A DNA stretch of 64,000 nucleotides, from NCBI GenBank assembly GCA_965223305.1, contig CBDCWT010000052.1, forward strand, positions 33,284 through 97,283, read 5' to 3'. This stretch comes from CBDCWT01 sp965223305 (GTDB taxonomy: Bacteria > Planctomycetota > Planctomycetia > Pirellulales > Pirellulaceae). A program made the position numbers and the translations under genes. The notes beneath the pieces are model-generated. The model had not been told where the DNA came from, ran no database searches, and saw only the letters and a list, made by a program, of their open reading frames with translations. Positions 24,646 to 32,918 of the stretch are shown here, piece by piece (positions within the stretch are counted from its first letter, which is position 1; every line of letters starts with the position of its first letter).

Positions 24646-25671
24646 CTAGGCACTGAGCACTTTCAGCCGCGCAGCGGGCGCCGTTCTTTCGATCTGCTCT
24701 AGGATGCGTTCCGCAATGCGGATGCAGCGCAGACCCTGTTCGCCAGTGACGCGTGGCGGCGTGCCATGTCGAATACAAGACAGGAAGTCCCGCTGTTCCT
24801 CCAGGATCGCGTTGACTGGTGCCAACGGCAGATCGCGGACCGGCAGCAGGTCCGTGAACAGCTGATCTCGCATTTCGTCTCGTTGACCGCTCGTCAACCC
24901 GCGGACGTCGATCTCCCCGCGCAGCACGGCTTTGCTCGGTCGTACAACCTTGGCGGTAGGAGCACCGAAGTCGAGCCCGGCGTACGACCGTTCGCTGACG
25001 ATCTGCATCGTTCGCTGCGCTTGAAAGCTCGTGCGCGATGCGTTCAGATTGGCGATGCAGCCGTTAGCGAAGCGGATATGAGCGTGGGCCATATCTTCGT
25101 GTGGGCCGAAGATTGTAGAACCGAGCGCCTCGACCTCAACAACTTCGCTGCGAACCGACGCCAGCACCAGGTCCAAGTCGTGGATCATCAGATCGAGCAC
25201 CGCGCCTATGTCGATCGACCGAAATGTGTACCCGCTGGTACGCACCGCTTCAATGTACCGGGGTCGGCGAACGAATGGCTGAACCGCTTCCCAAGCTGGG
25301 TTGAATCGTTCGACATGCCCGACTTGAAGCACAACGTGTTGCGCTTTGGCAAGTTCGACCAAGTCGATCGCTTCGGCAACGGACGTGGCGAGCGGCTTTT
25401 CGACCAACAAGTGGATGCCCCGTCGCAGCAGGTTGGCCCCTACCTGGTGATGGTGTTCGGTCGTGGTCGCCACGATCGCAGCGTCAAGACGGGGTACTTC
25501 CAAGTGACTGACAAATGCCTGGGTATTAGCTTCTGCGGCGACGCTTTCGCGTGATTCCGCGACTGGGTCGACGACACCCGCCAGCTCGACACCCGGTAGG
25601 TTACCGATCAGCCGGGCGTGAATTCGGCCCAGATGGCCAGCACCAATCACAGCTACTCGCAATCGCCTCAC
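24646..25671 (-). CDS. Gfo/Idh/MocA-family NAD(P)-dependent oxidoreductase
   Basis: The 341-residue oxidoreductase has an N-terminal Rossmann fold ('RRLRVAVIGAGHLGRIHARL') and the family's catalytic 'LLVEKPLATSVAEAIDL' EKP motif. The C-terminal sheet domain carries 'DIGAVLDLMIHDLDLVLA' with the active-site His/Asp. Its start codon overlaps the end of lpxA by 4 bases, so it belongs to the lpx operon. In some bacteria a related enzyme (GnnA) next to lpxA oxidises UDP-GlcNAc for 3-amino lipid A sugars, but its aminotransferase partner GnnB is not present here. The substrate is therefore open. The stop codon lies in the target duplication of foldback element 2. Confidence 0.88.
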   Translation of the reverse strand: MRRLRVAVIGAGHLGRIHARLIGNLPGVELAGVVDPVAESRESVAAEANTQAFVSHLEVPRLDAAIVATTTEHHHQVGANLLRRGIHLLVEKPLATSVAEAIDLVELAKAQHVVLQVGHVERFNPAWEAVQPFVRRPRYIEAVRTSGYTFRSIDIGAVLDLMIHDLDLVLASVRSEVVEVEALGSTIFGPHEDMAHAHIRFANGCIANLNASRTSFQAQRTMQIVSERSYAGLDFGAPTAKVVRPSKAVLRGEIDVRGLTSGQRDEMRDQLFTDLLPVRDLPLAPVNAILEEQRDFLSCIRHGTPPRVTGEQGLRCIRIAERILEQIERTAPAARLKVLSA

Positions 25672-26474
25672 GCAGCCCTCCTCCGTTCCCGACTTCGACC
25701 CTGTCGTCCCTCATGCTGGTTCTGAATGAAGCTGAGCAGCTGATTGACGGCTGGCACGAGCATGCCGTTACTGCGAAGGATTTCTCGGGCGTGGTCCAAC
25801 CCCACCTTGGAACGATAAATCAACCGATGTGCCTCACTGAGCGCCCGAATCGTTTCGCCGGGGAAGTCATTGCGCTTAAGGGCAACGACGTTGACACAGC
25901 GAGGACGCGCCGGCTGACCTTCGATCAGCATAAAGGGTGGAACGTCGTGTCTGACGCGGCTCAGTCCACTGATGAAGCTGTAGCTCCCGATCGTCGCGAA
26001 GTGGTGGACTCCTACGCCACCCGAGAGTGTCGCATCGCTGTCAACGTGAACGTGACCGCCCAGCATGACGGCGTTTGCCAACACGACCCGGTCTCCCAAC
26101 CGGCAGTCGTGGGCCACGTGGCTCGCCGCCATCAGCAAACAGTGATTACCGATCACGGTCATCCCCTCGTCCTTGACGGTCCCTCGATTAACGGTCACCG
26201 ACTCGCGAAACACGTTGTGATCACCGATCACCACCTGGGTCTTCTCACCTTGATAGGCGAGATCCTGTGGCTCGCCACCAATGACCGTTCCGGGATAGAA
26301 GCGGTTGTGTCGACCGATAGAGACGCGCCCCATCAAGGTGACCTGATTCTCCAGCTTCGTTCCTCGACCGATGCTCACTTCGGGGCCAACTACACAGAAG
26401 GGTCCAATCTCGACGTCATCCTCAATCTGGGCTCGCGGATCGACATCTGCGTTCGAGGCAACGAAGCTGGCCAT
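25668..26474 (-). CDS. lpxA: Acyl-ACP--UDP-GlcNAc O-acyltransferase LpxA
   Basis: A 268-residue left-handed beta-helix acyltransferase that starts lipid A synthesis. Hexapeptide repeats run from residue about 8 to 180 ('NADVDPRAQIEDDVEIGPFC', 'IGRHNRFYPGTVIGGEPQDL', 'ESVTVNRGTVKDEGMTVIGN'). The catalytic-loop His lies in 'HCLLMAASHVAHDCRLGDRV', and the C-terminal helical domain begins 'LKRNDFPGETIRALSEAHRL'. It follows lpxC by about 46 bases and overlaps the oxidoreductase gene by 4, forming one operon with the OmpH gene. lpxB, lpxD and fabZ are not in this window. Confidence 0.95.
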   Translation of the reverse strand: MASFVASNADVDPRAQIEDDVEIGPFCVVGPEVSIGRGTKLENQVTLMGRVSIGRHNRFYPGTVIGGEPQDLAYQGEKTQVVIGDHNVFRESVTVNRGTVKDEGMTVIGNHCLLMAASHVAHDCRLGDRVVLANAVMLGGHVHVDSDATLSGGVGVHHFATIGSYSFISGLSRVRHDVPPFMLIEGQPARPRCVNVVALKRNDFPGETIRALSEAHRLIYRSKVGLDHAREILRSNGMLVPAVNQLLSFIQNQHEGRQGRSRERRRAA

Positions 26475-26520
26475 CTTCGAGTTTCATCCTTCCTGAGGGG
26501 ATTGGCTGCCCCGGACTGTG

Positions 26521-27387
26521 TCACGCCGACTTCCGTCGATCAACAAATAACTGCCCTTCGGTCAATAACGTGCGGGCCATCTCTGCGTTCAGGTGATGGC
26601 CGCTGCGGTGCGCAACAACCGAACCGATCACGTCGCAACCGGTGAGTGCAAAATCGCCAACTAGGTCGAGGGCTTTGTGCCGAGCACATTCATTGGCGAA
26701 GCGCAGCTGATTGTCGATCAACCCGTGCTCACCAAAGAGCAGCAGGTCGCGGCTGGAAACTCGATGGCCGATACCACGGCTGCGGAGCCACTCAGCTTCT
26801 TGCTGCAACAGAAAAGTTCGCGCCGGCGACAGCTCGCGTCGAAACGACTCTGTCGTGACATCCAGCTCGACGCTCTCCTGGCCGATCGGACTGCCCTGCC
26901 CGTAGTCGAGTTCGTAACGCACCGACAGCAGTGGCCGGCGCGTGGGGCAGACCTCCACCCAGCAGTTCTCGTCTCCAACACGTGCTGGGCGAGTGACCAC
27001 CAGCTGCCGCCTCCAGGCGGACTGGTCGATGAAGCCAACCTGCAGGAGCGCCTCGGTGAAGGCCGCACTGGAACCATCGCAGCCCGGCAGCTCGGCGCCG
27101 TCGACGTGGATCTCGCAGTTATCCAGCTGCAACCCCGCACAAGCAGCCAGTACGTGTTCGACCATCTCCACTTGCGAACCGTGGCAGGCCAGACAAGTCC
27201 GCCGCGGTGCCTCGATGCGGTGACTCACGACCGCTGGAATCCGCACGGGTTGCTGCAGGTCCGTCCGCACGAAGACGATTCCCGTGTTCTCCGGAGCCGG
27301 CTGGAACTCGAGACGAACATCCTGCCCACTCCAATAGCCGTATCCGGTGACGCTTACGGTCCTGGAGATGGTTCTCTGCGGACGCAC
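26521..27387 (-). CDS. lpxC: UDP-3-O-acyl-GlcNAc deacetylase LpxC
   Basis: The zinc enzyme that commits the cell to lipid A synthesis, 288 residues from a GTG at 27387 with gaggtg upstream. Motifs: 'VEMVEHVLAACAGL' (catalytic Glu and zinc His), 'ARHKALDLVGD' (zinc His and Asp), 'RSGHHLNAEMA' (catalytic His), and the oxyanion Thr-bearing 'RTFLLQQEAEWLRSRG'. It stands between the OmpH gene and lpxA. The C-terminus is short, as in monofunctional LpxC, with no FabZ fusion. Confidence 0.94.
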   Translation of the reverse strand: MRPQRTISRTVSVTGYGYWSGQDVRLEFQPAPENTGIVFVRTDLQQPVRIPAVVSHRIEAPRRTCLACHGSQVEMVEHVLAACAGLQLDNCEIHVDGAELPGCDGSSAAFTEALLQVGFIDQSAWRRQLVVTRPARVGDENCWVEVCPTRRPLLSVRYELDYGQGSPIGQESVELDVTTESFRRELSPARTFLLQQEAEWLRSRGIGHRVSSRDLLLFGEHGLIDNQLRFANECARHKALDLVGDFALTGCDVIGSVVAHRSGHHLNAEMARTLLTEGQLFVDRRKSA

Positions 27388-27479
27388 TTTCTAACACCTC
27401 GAACGCTTCACCGATCGAATCCACACAACTGCGGGCTCGAAATCGGCTCATTAGAGCTGAGACAGGAGGAGAGCAGAAA

Positions 27480-28112
27480 TCAGCGCACTTGGCCGCGACC
27501 GGGGACCTGCGGCCGACTCGTCTGTTGCTGACGGGTTGGCGTGCCGCGGTTGAGCAACGTGAGGATGTCACCCGTGATATTGAGACGCCGCTGAAACACG
27601 ATGGCGCGATTCACTCCAGCCAACACCGAGTCTCGCTTGGCGGGGTCCATCTCTTCACCACTGAACCGCAGCACCAAGTCGATTCCGTGGCGATCGGCGA
27701 ACACCTCCACCTGCCGCTCGACCTCTTTGTAGGCGTTGTAGTACACGCGAGCCTCGCGCTCGAGAATCTCTTTCCGCTTGCGGCCTGTCTCCAGTTGCAG
27801 CTGCGTGTGGACGTTCGCGATCGTTTCTTCCAGCATCTTGTATTCGTTTGACCCAGCAGGCATGCCTTTGAGCTGTTCGGTTTGCTGGGTGATCTGATTG
27901 CGCTGATCCCGCAGATGCTCTTCAAAGGCGTCGATATCCTTCTTGATATCGTCCATGGATGCCTTGAAACGCTGGTGGTTCTTGAAGATGAAGTTGATGT
28001 CGATGACCGCAACGTTGGTCCCATTGGTCGGTCTTTGCTGTGGGACCTGAGCAAGCACCGAAATGGAACCCAGCCCGATCAGAATGGCCAAGGTAGTGGT
28101 AATTGTTCTCAC
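27480..28112 (-). CDS. OmpH/Skp-family periplasmic chaperone-like protein
   Basis: A 210-residue secreted coiled-coil protein. The GTG at 28112 is preceded by aaggag at a good distance and is followed directly by a signal peptide ('RTITTTLAILIGLGSISVLA'); the longer frame to 28265 has no such signal. 'NVAVIDINFIFKNHQRFKAS' is the OmpH opening. A long charged coiled coil (about residues 45-145) follows, and the protein ends in a basic Gln/Arg-rich tail. Skp relatives hold outer membrane proteins in the periplasm. Being first in the lpxC-lpxA operon supports an outer-envelope role. Confidence 0.87.
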   Translation of the reverse strand: MRTITTTLAILIGLGSISVLAQVPQQRPTNGTNVAVIDINFIFKNHQRFKASMDDIKKDIDAFEEHLRDQRNQITQQTEQLKGMPAGSNEYKMLEETIANVHTQLQLETGRKRKEILEREARVYYNAYKEVERQVEVFADRHGIDLVLRFSGEEMDPAKRDSVLAGVNRAIVFQRRLNITGDILTLLNRGTPTRQQQTSRPQVPGRGQVR

Positions 28113-28350
28113 GTTCAGCGCTCCTTGCTGACAAACAGATCTTCCTTGAAGTCTCCAGCCGGCGCTACTGTCCCTAGCCGGGGGCAGCACATTCGCTCCG
28201 GTCTCCAAAATGAGGCGGTATTGTGCCGAGAAGCACTGAATCGGTAAAGGCCAGAATGCGCTCAAGCCCAGACGTCGCTAAGATCCGCAGGCGCAGGAAC
28301 TTATCCAGCAGTCGGCACGCACTGCCTACCAGCGGCGATCACAAGACTAG

Positions 28351-28524
28351 CCCGAATTATTCATGAGCGATCTGCTGCGAGGTCGTAAGTCCATCCGTGG
28401 CTTCGTCATGCTTCACAATTCTCCCTCGACGTATTGCTTCAATACGCCTGCGGGAGAATTGCTCGCCTTCCTTGCCACGAACGTACTTACAACCTCTCGC
28501 CACGATCTTCATGAAAAATCCGGG
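28351..28524 (+). mobile_element. 174-bp foldback MITE, copy 3 (target duplication CTAG)
   Basis: It has the same length and orientation as copy 1. CTAG lies at 28347-28350 and 28525-28528. Its central part pairs caattctccc with gggagaattg around cgtattg-ctt-caatacg. It differs from copy 1 at only a few bases, so spread was recent. It sits upstream of the OmpH-lpx operon. The reading frame through it (from 28363) is not a gene. Confidence 0.9.
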
Positions 28525-28569
28525 CTAGCGAGTTTTGGACCGTTCACTCTCGGCCCAAGGTCCCTACTT

Positions 28570-28735
28570 TTGATGTTGCGCTTTTCGCTTTCCTGCAGGC
28601 ACAAGATGGCGGATTCACGTGTTTTTCGTAACCCGAAGCGTCAGCGAGGGGGAGTTGGTGTGCCAACGTAAACAATTCCCTCGCTGACGCTTCGGTTTCG
28701 ATTGAGGCGAATGCGCAACTTCAAAAAGTCCCTAC
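28570..28735. repeat. Family A palindromic repeat
   Basis: The hairpin core at 28630-28696 is acccgaagcgtcagcgaggg ... ccctcgctgacgcttcgg, with the conserved flanks ttgatgttgcgcttttcgc (left) and gcgaatgcgcaactt (right). Together with foldback element 3 it fills the gap between the OmpH gene and the prenyltransferase gene; no gene is seen in 28113-28764. Confidence 0.8.
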
Positions 28736-28764
28736 TGCGGCTGAAGCAACCGGCAAGAAGGGGC

Positions 28765-29724
28765 TCATGTCGAGTAGATCCATCTTCCCAACCACAAAGT
28801 CGGAGCGAGCAGGGCCAGTACTGCCAAGGCGCAGTACCAAGGGCTAACAAAACTGACCACGGCCGAGTCGAGCACGATCAGCGATAGGATAGAGAGCTTG
28901 ACGGCGCTTTGCACCTCTGCTGGACGAGGACTCGCAATCGCCGCCACGCACCGTCGAATGAGCACGAACATAATCAGGCAAAGCAGACCGGGCCAAACAA
29001 CCCGCGGATCGAGGTAGAACGGCTGCCCCGCCGGCGACCACCTCGGGGCCCAAGCCAACAGGCCAACGCCAGCTACCATCACCGCCAGGCCGAAGGCGAG
29101 CTGGCCGCGCGCGCTTGTCGTTGCTTCAGTCCGCGCAAACCAGGTGACGCCGACAATGTAGATGCCGATCCCCGCAGCGATTGCCCAGTGGAAGCCGCCG
29201 TAGCCTAACCACAGAGGCTCTGCCCCGCCCGCAGCCGCGAGGCTCATTCCCAGCAGGACATTCAACATCCGACAGCTGCCCATCAACAGCGGTCCCAACA
29301 CGGTCGGCTTGAAGACGGCGTCGTATAACACAATCGCGACGGCCAGCAGGACGGCGATCAGGCCGCTTCGCCATACAGGCACCCCCGGTGCGCTCTGGTA
29401 CAGCCCGGCCATGGCCGCCACGGAGATGCCAAACCCAAGCAAGAAGTAGCCGAGACGCAGGGCAACTCGGCGAGCGATCCTACCCGCAGGCAGTGGTCGA
29501 TCCGGCCGTTGCTTCGAGTCGACTTCGAAGTCATAGACATCGTTAAGCACCATTCCGGCGCTGTACAACGCCGCCGAGGCCAGCCCCAACCACAAGAGAG
29601 CTGTTCCGCGATTGGTTCCGCCAACGACGAGCACGCCCATCGCGATGTCAGCAATCGCTGTGGGAAGGTTGGCGATTCGCATGAGCTGGAAGAACGCGAA
29701 CAGTCGCGACGTGGTCCCGCTCAC
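28765..29724 (-). CDS. UbiA-family prenyltransferase
   Basis: A 319-residue intramembrane prenyltransferase with about eight or nine spans. The first magnesium/diphosphate motif is clear: 'NDVYDFEVDSKQRPDRPLPA'. The second region is 'VLYDAVFKPTVLGPLLMGSC'. The acceptor cannot be told from sequence; menaquinone, haem A or another aromatic/sugar acceptor are all possible, and the gene has no quinone-pathway neighbours. It is transcribed away from the repeat-filled gap that follows it. Confidence 0.9.
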   Translation of the reverse strand: MSGTTSRLFAFFQLMRIANLPTAIADIAMGVLVVGGTNRGTALLWLGLASAALYSAGMVLNDVYDFEVDSKQRPDRPLPAGRIARRVALRLGYFLLGFGISVAAMAGLYQSAPGVPVWRSGLIAVLLAVAIVLYDAVFKPTVLGPLLMGSCRMLNVLLGMSLAAAGGAEPLWLGYGGFHWAIAAGIGIYIVGVTWFARTEATTSARGQLAFGLAVMVAGVGLLAWAPRWSPAGQPFYLDPRVVWPGLLCLIMFVLIRRCVAAIASPRPAEVQSAVKLSILSLIVLDSAVVSFVSPWYCALAVLALLAPTLWLGRWIYST

Positions 29725-29811
29725 CTCTCACTCCCATTTTTTCTTCGTCGCCCTCGACTCGCTCGCGGCGTGCGGCGGTCGAGCGAAACATGCAACTTCA
29801 AGAAGTCGTAG

Positions 29812-29955
29812 TAGCCGAACTCACCAGAGTTTGGACCCACTGCAAATCGTGGTAGCCGAACTCGCCAGAGTTTGGCCGCTGCATATCGTGGTAGCCGAAC
29901 TCGCCAGAGTTTGGCCGCTGCAAAAAAGCCAAAGTCTGGCGACTTCGGCTACCGT
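29812..29955. repeat. Family B repeats, three direct copies plus one inverted
   Basis: 'gtagccgaactcaccagagt', then 'gtagccgaactcgccagagt' twice, start near 29812, 29851 and 29892. An inverted, shortened copy (aagtctggcgacttcggctac) ends near 29952. They lie between the convergent-side ends of the isomerase and the upstream end of the prenyltransferase gene. Spacing is about 40 bases, but the copies are not separated by unique spacers of constant size, so this is not a CRISPR array. Confidence 0.8.
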
Positions 29956-29975
29956 CACCATTGAGCTTGCTTGGA

Positions 29976-30812
29976 CTAGATGAGCGGCAGCAGGTACTCC
30001 CGCGCTTCGCGTGCAGCGTCGTCTGGGTTGTCGATATACGGATAGAGTTCGACCGTGACCCAACCCTCGTATCCCGTTCGCTTGATGGCTTCCAAAGTCG
30101 CCTTGAAGTCGATAGCCCCGTGGCCGGGTATCAAGTGCTTATGCACGCGCGTCGCCGCGATGTCCTCGAAGTGGTAGTGCTTGGTATGCTCCGCCATCGT
30201 CTCGACCCAATCCTGCGGATCTTCCGAAACGCAGAAGGCGTGCCCGATATCAAAGTTGAGCCCAATCCACTGCGAGTCGATGCGATCAGCAAACTTCAGG
30301 TACTCGTCAAACCTCTCGATCAGCAGCTCGGGTTCGGGCTCGATCAGCAAGCACACCTCCAGCTCCTCGGCCAACTCGACACAAGGCATGATTTCGTCGT
30401 AGAAGAGCTGCGCTCCCTGGTCCCATTGCTGGTCGGGTGTCAACAGTCCCCCGGGCTCTGTGGTGATGTTGGGCGCACCGATCTCCTTGGCCAGCTGCAA
30501 GGCTCGCTTCGTGTGCTCGCGGCGGATCGCCCGGTAGTGCGGATCGGGGTCGGTCCAACCTGGGTGCCAGTAGGGCTGTCGGGGGTCGCCCACGGCATTC
30601 ATCATGAAGGCGTTGATGTTCGAGATGGTAAGCCCGTGAGCGGAGAGCTGGTCCCGGATCGACTGTTTGCGTTCTTCGAGTAAGAACGCGGGCCAAGCAT
30701 GCGGTACGTCGGCTAAGATCTCGATACCCCGGTAACCGAGCTCGGCGATCTTACGAATCGTGTCCTCGATCGAGAAGTGCATGTAGGCGTTACTGCTAAA
30801 GGCGAGCTTCAT
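29976..30812 (-). CDS. Sugar phosphate isomerase/epimerase (xylose-isomerase-like TIM barrel)
   Basis: A 278-residue TIM-barrel protein of the AP-endonuclease-2/xylose-isomerase-like family. It opens 'MKLAFSSNAYMHFSIEDTIR' and has metal-ligand candidates in 'CLLIEPEPELLIERFDE' (Glu), 'GLNFDIGHAF' (Asp/His), 'LIPGHGAIDFKATLEAI' (His/Asp) and 'GWVTVELYPYID' (Glu). Substrate unknown; such genes are very common in Planctomycetes. It stands alone on the minus strand between a repeat region and the ABC transporter operon. Confidence 0.87.
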   Translation of the reverse strand: MKLAFSSNAYMHFSIEDTIRKIAELGYRGIEILADVPHAWPAFLLEERKQSIRDQLSAHGLTISNINAFMMNAVGDPRQPYWHPGWTDPDPHYRAIRREHTKRALQLAKEIGAPNITTEPGGLLTPDQQWDQGAQLFYDEIMPCVELAEELEVCLLIEPEPELLIERFDEYLKFADRIDSQWIGLNFDIGHAFCVSEDPQDWVETMAEHTKHYHFEDIAATRVHKHLIPGHGAIDFKATLEAIKRTGYEGWVTVELYPYIDNPDDAAREAREYLLPLI

Positions 30813-31059
30813 GATGCAACTGATGGAATGGCAGAAGGTTGAGAAGGGCTGGGCGAGGCAGGATGGCAGGGTTAGCTGAGCGGTGGCAGGCGAACTGCGA
30901 CGGGCAGATCCGCGGTGGGCAACCGGCCGAGCCCAAACTTCCCAGGATAGCAGAAATGAGCGCTCCGTGGGGAAACGCGAAGGCGCGCCGCCAATCCCTG
31001 AGGGAGTTCCCTACAGCCAGCCGCACGTTCACCGCGGCAAACAAGAACAGCAAACCGCA

Positions 31060-31905
31060 TTAGCTGCTGGCACTCCGGTAGCTGAGCAGCGCCAGCCGAA
31101 AAAGCCACCGCGACAACAGGAAACTGCCGAACGTCGCCGCCACCGTGAACAACGCCAGAAAGACCCCGAGACTCGTGGCAGGATGAAGTGGCTGAGCGAG
31201 CACCCGCGCGGGTACGTTGACCACAATCAGAACCGGGATGATGAACGTGAATAGCCAACGTAGTGGCAGCCCCCAAGCACCACTGTAGATCTCCATCGGA
31301 TACCGAGAGAAATTGGTGATGTAGAACCAGAAATCATACAGCGTCTGATTCCTCCCCAGCCAAATGCTGGTCGCTGCCAGCGAAATCATCAAGCTGTAGA
31401 GGATGATCACGCCGCACGCGACATAGAACGGATAGAGCAGCACCATGAGCGGAGTGATTCGCAAGGGATCTGGTTGACTAGTGAGCTGCCACAGGCTCAC
31501 CGCCAACAAACAGATCCCCGCGCCGAAGTTTGCCAACGAAGACCACTGAACCTTGTGCAACGAGACGAGAAACTGAGTGTCGATCGGCTTGAGCAGTGCA
31601 AAGTCAAGCCCGCCGGTGCGAATCAGCTCGCTGAACTCCTGGGCGTTCGGCATGAAGAAGGCCTGAACTAGGCTGTTGACCAACCAAGTCGTGGCAATAA
31701 ACACGAAGAATTCAAACTTGTCCCAATCCGCTATCTGTCTGGTGTGGGTAAAGATCAACAGATAGAAACCCAGGTTCATCGCCATCCAAGAAACCGAGGC
31801 GACGCAGTCTAGGGCGAAGTTCATGCGGAACGTCATGTCCCGAATCAGGCTGTTGCGGGCAAAGGTAAGGAAGACCTGGGTGTACTGCGGACGCTGCTCC
31901 GGCAT
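31060..31905 (-). CDS. ABC-2 family permease (second of pair)
   Basis: A 281-residue permease with about six spans, including 'SLGVFLALFTVAATFGSFLL' near the C-terminus. The region 'FSELIRTGGLDFALLKPIDT' is the loop seen in ABC-2 permeases of the DUF990 type, which occur in pairs with one ATPase. It follows the partner permease by 3 bases and ends the operon ATPase-permease-permease. The cargo is unknown; homologous three-gene sets are predicted exporters of lipids or antibiotics. The 30813-31059 stretch downstream has no gene I can support. Confidence 0.87.
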   Translation of the reverse strand: MPEQRPQYTQVFLTFARNSLIRDMTFRMNFALDCVASVSWMAMNLGFYLLIFTHTRQIADWDKFEFFVFIATTWLVNSLVQAFFMPNAQEFSELIRTGGLDFALLKPIDTQFLVSLHKVQWSSLANFGAGICLLAVSLWQLTSQPDPLRITPLMVLLYPFYVACGVIILYSLMISLAATSIWLGRNQTLYDFWFYITNFSRYPMEIYSGAWGLPLRWLFTFIIPVLIVVNVPARVLAQPLHPATSLGVFLALFTVAATFGSFLLSRWLFRLALLSYRSASS

Positions 31906-31908
31906 GCT

Positions 31909-32742
31909 CTATCCTCCGAACCCGCTGTATCGTTTCAGACCTCTGTGGAGCATCACTCGTGATAGCATGATGAACACGAGCACCCAGGCGGCTTCGATGC
32001 AGAGGCCGCGTACCAACTCCCAGCCGGCCACCTTTCCCAGAAATACGGCTGCTGGAAAGTAGGCCAGATACTGCAAAGGCAGCACACCCACAATCAAGCG
32101 CCAACTGCCGGGCAGCATGTCGAGTGGAAACATGTGCCCCGACAGAAAGAAGTTGAGCAGCATGTAGACGAACAACAGCGAACTGACCTCGAGCCACCAA
32201 AAGCCGATCAGCCCCACGCAGGCCTCGAGAAAGTAGCCCAACAGGAAGCCCATGATCAGCGACGCGACAAACGCAACCAATGTCGACGCGGAATGCGTCG
32301 CGGCCTGCGGAGGAAGGTCGTAGAAGTAGCTCCGGCAAAGAAAGTAGACCAACGCGAACGGGCCAATCGCAACCGAGTAGTAGGCCAGCTTGTGCGCCAC
32401 TCTTGAGAGCAGCAGAAAACCGAGCAAGTCGACTGGCTGAATAAGGTACTTCTTAATCTCGCCCTCTCGGATTTGGCGGGTGATTCCCGATGCCAGGCCC
32501 GGCATGCTGGAAAACGCTCGGCTCAGCATCGTCAGCAGATAGTAGGCCACAAACTGATCGTACCGGTATCCAGCGAGCTCCTGTTGTCCGTATGACTGAA
32601 AGACCGCGTACCAGAGAAAAATCTGCGTGACGATGGGGAGAAACCTCATCAAGGTGCCCAACGCGAAGTCACCCCGATAGACCAGTCGCTCCTCGAGACA
32701 GATGCGGAGAATCGTCCACCATGTGAGGGCTCGGGCATACAT
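31909..32742 (-). CDS. ABC-2 family permease (first of pair)
   Basis: A 277-residue permease of the DUF990 type with about six spans. The N-terminal 'RICLEERLVYRGDFALGTLM' is an amphipathic region preceding the first span, and 'SGITRQIREGEIKKYLIQPV' is the cytoplasmic loop that touches the ATPase. It probably forms a heterodimer with the next gene product. About 175 bases separate it from the ATPase gene upstream; that gap holds no credible gene. Confidence 0.87.
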   Translation of the reverse strand: MYARALTWWTILRICLEERLVYRGDFALGTLMRFLPIVTQIFLWYAVFQSYGQQELAGYRYDQFVAYYLLTMLSRAFSSMPGLASGITRQIREGEIKKYLIQPVDLLGFLLLSRVAHKLAYYSVAIGPFALVYFLCRSYFYDLPPQAATHSASTLVAFVASLIMGFLLGYFLEACVGLIGFWWLEVSSLLFVYMLLNFFLSGHMFPLDMLPGSWRLIVGVLPLQYLAYFPAAVFLGKVAGWELVRGLCIEAAWVLVFIMLSRVMLHRGLKRYSGFGG

Positions 32743-32918
32743 CTCAAGAGCGGTCCGTGAAGATGCTGGAGGAAGATGAGGCGGTCGTCGTTACTCGGGA
32801 GACGGTCTCTTCGACGTAAGGGAGAGAAATTGGAAATGACGAGATTAGGGGAGACCCTGTCCCCTGACCTTCACCAGGTGACGGAACTAGGAGCCGCTCC
32901 AACTTCGCTCGTGTGGCA

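Noticed and set aside
28363..28671. 102-residue frame starting in foldback element 3
   Set aside because: It runs through a palindromic mobile element into a family A repeat. The first 50 codons would be translated from any element copy, and no family is recognised.
29812..29955. CRISPR-like short repeats spaced about 40 bases
   Set aside because: Only three direct copies with similar, not unique, intervening sequence. The same motif occurs in inverted pairs elsewhere, and no cas genes are present.
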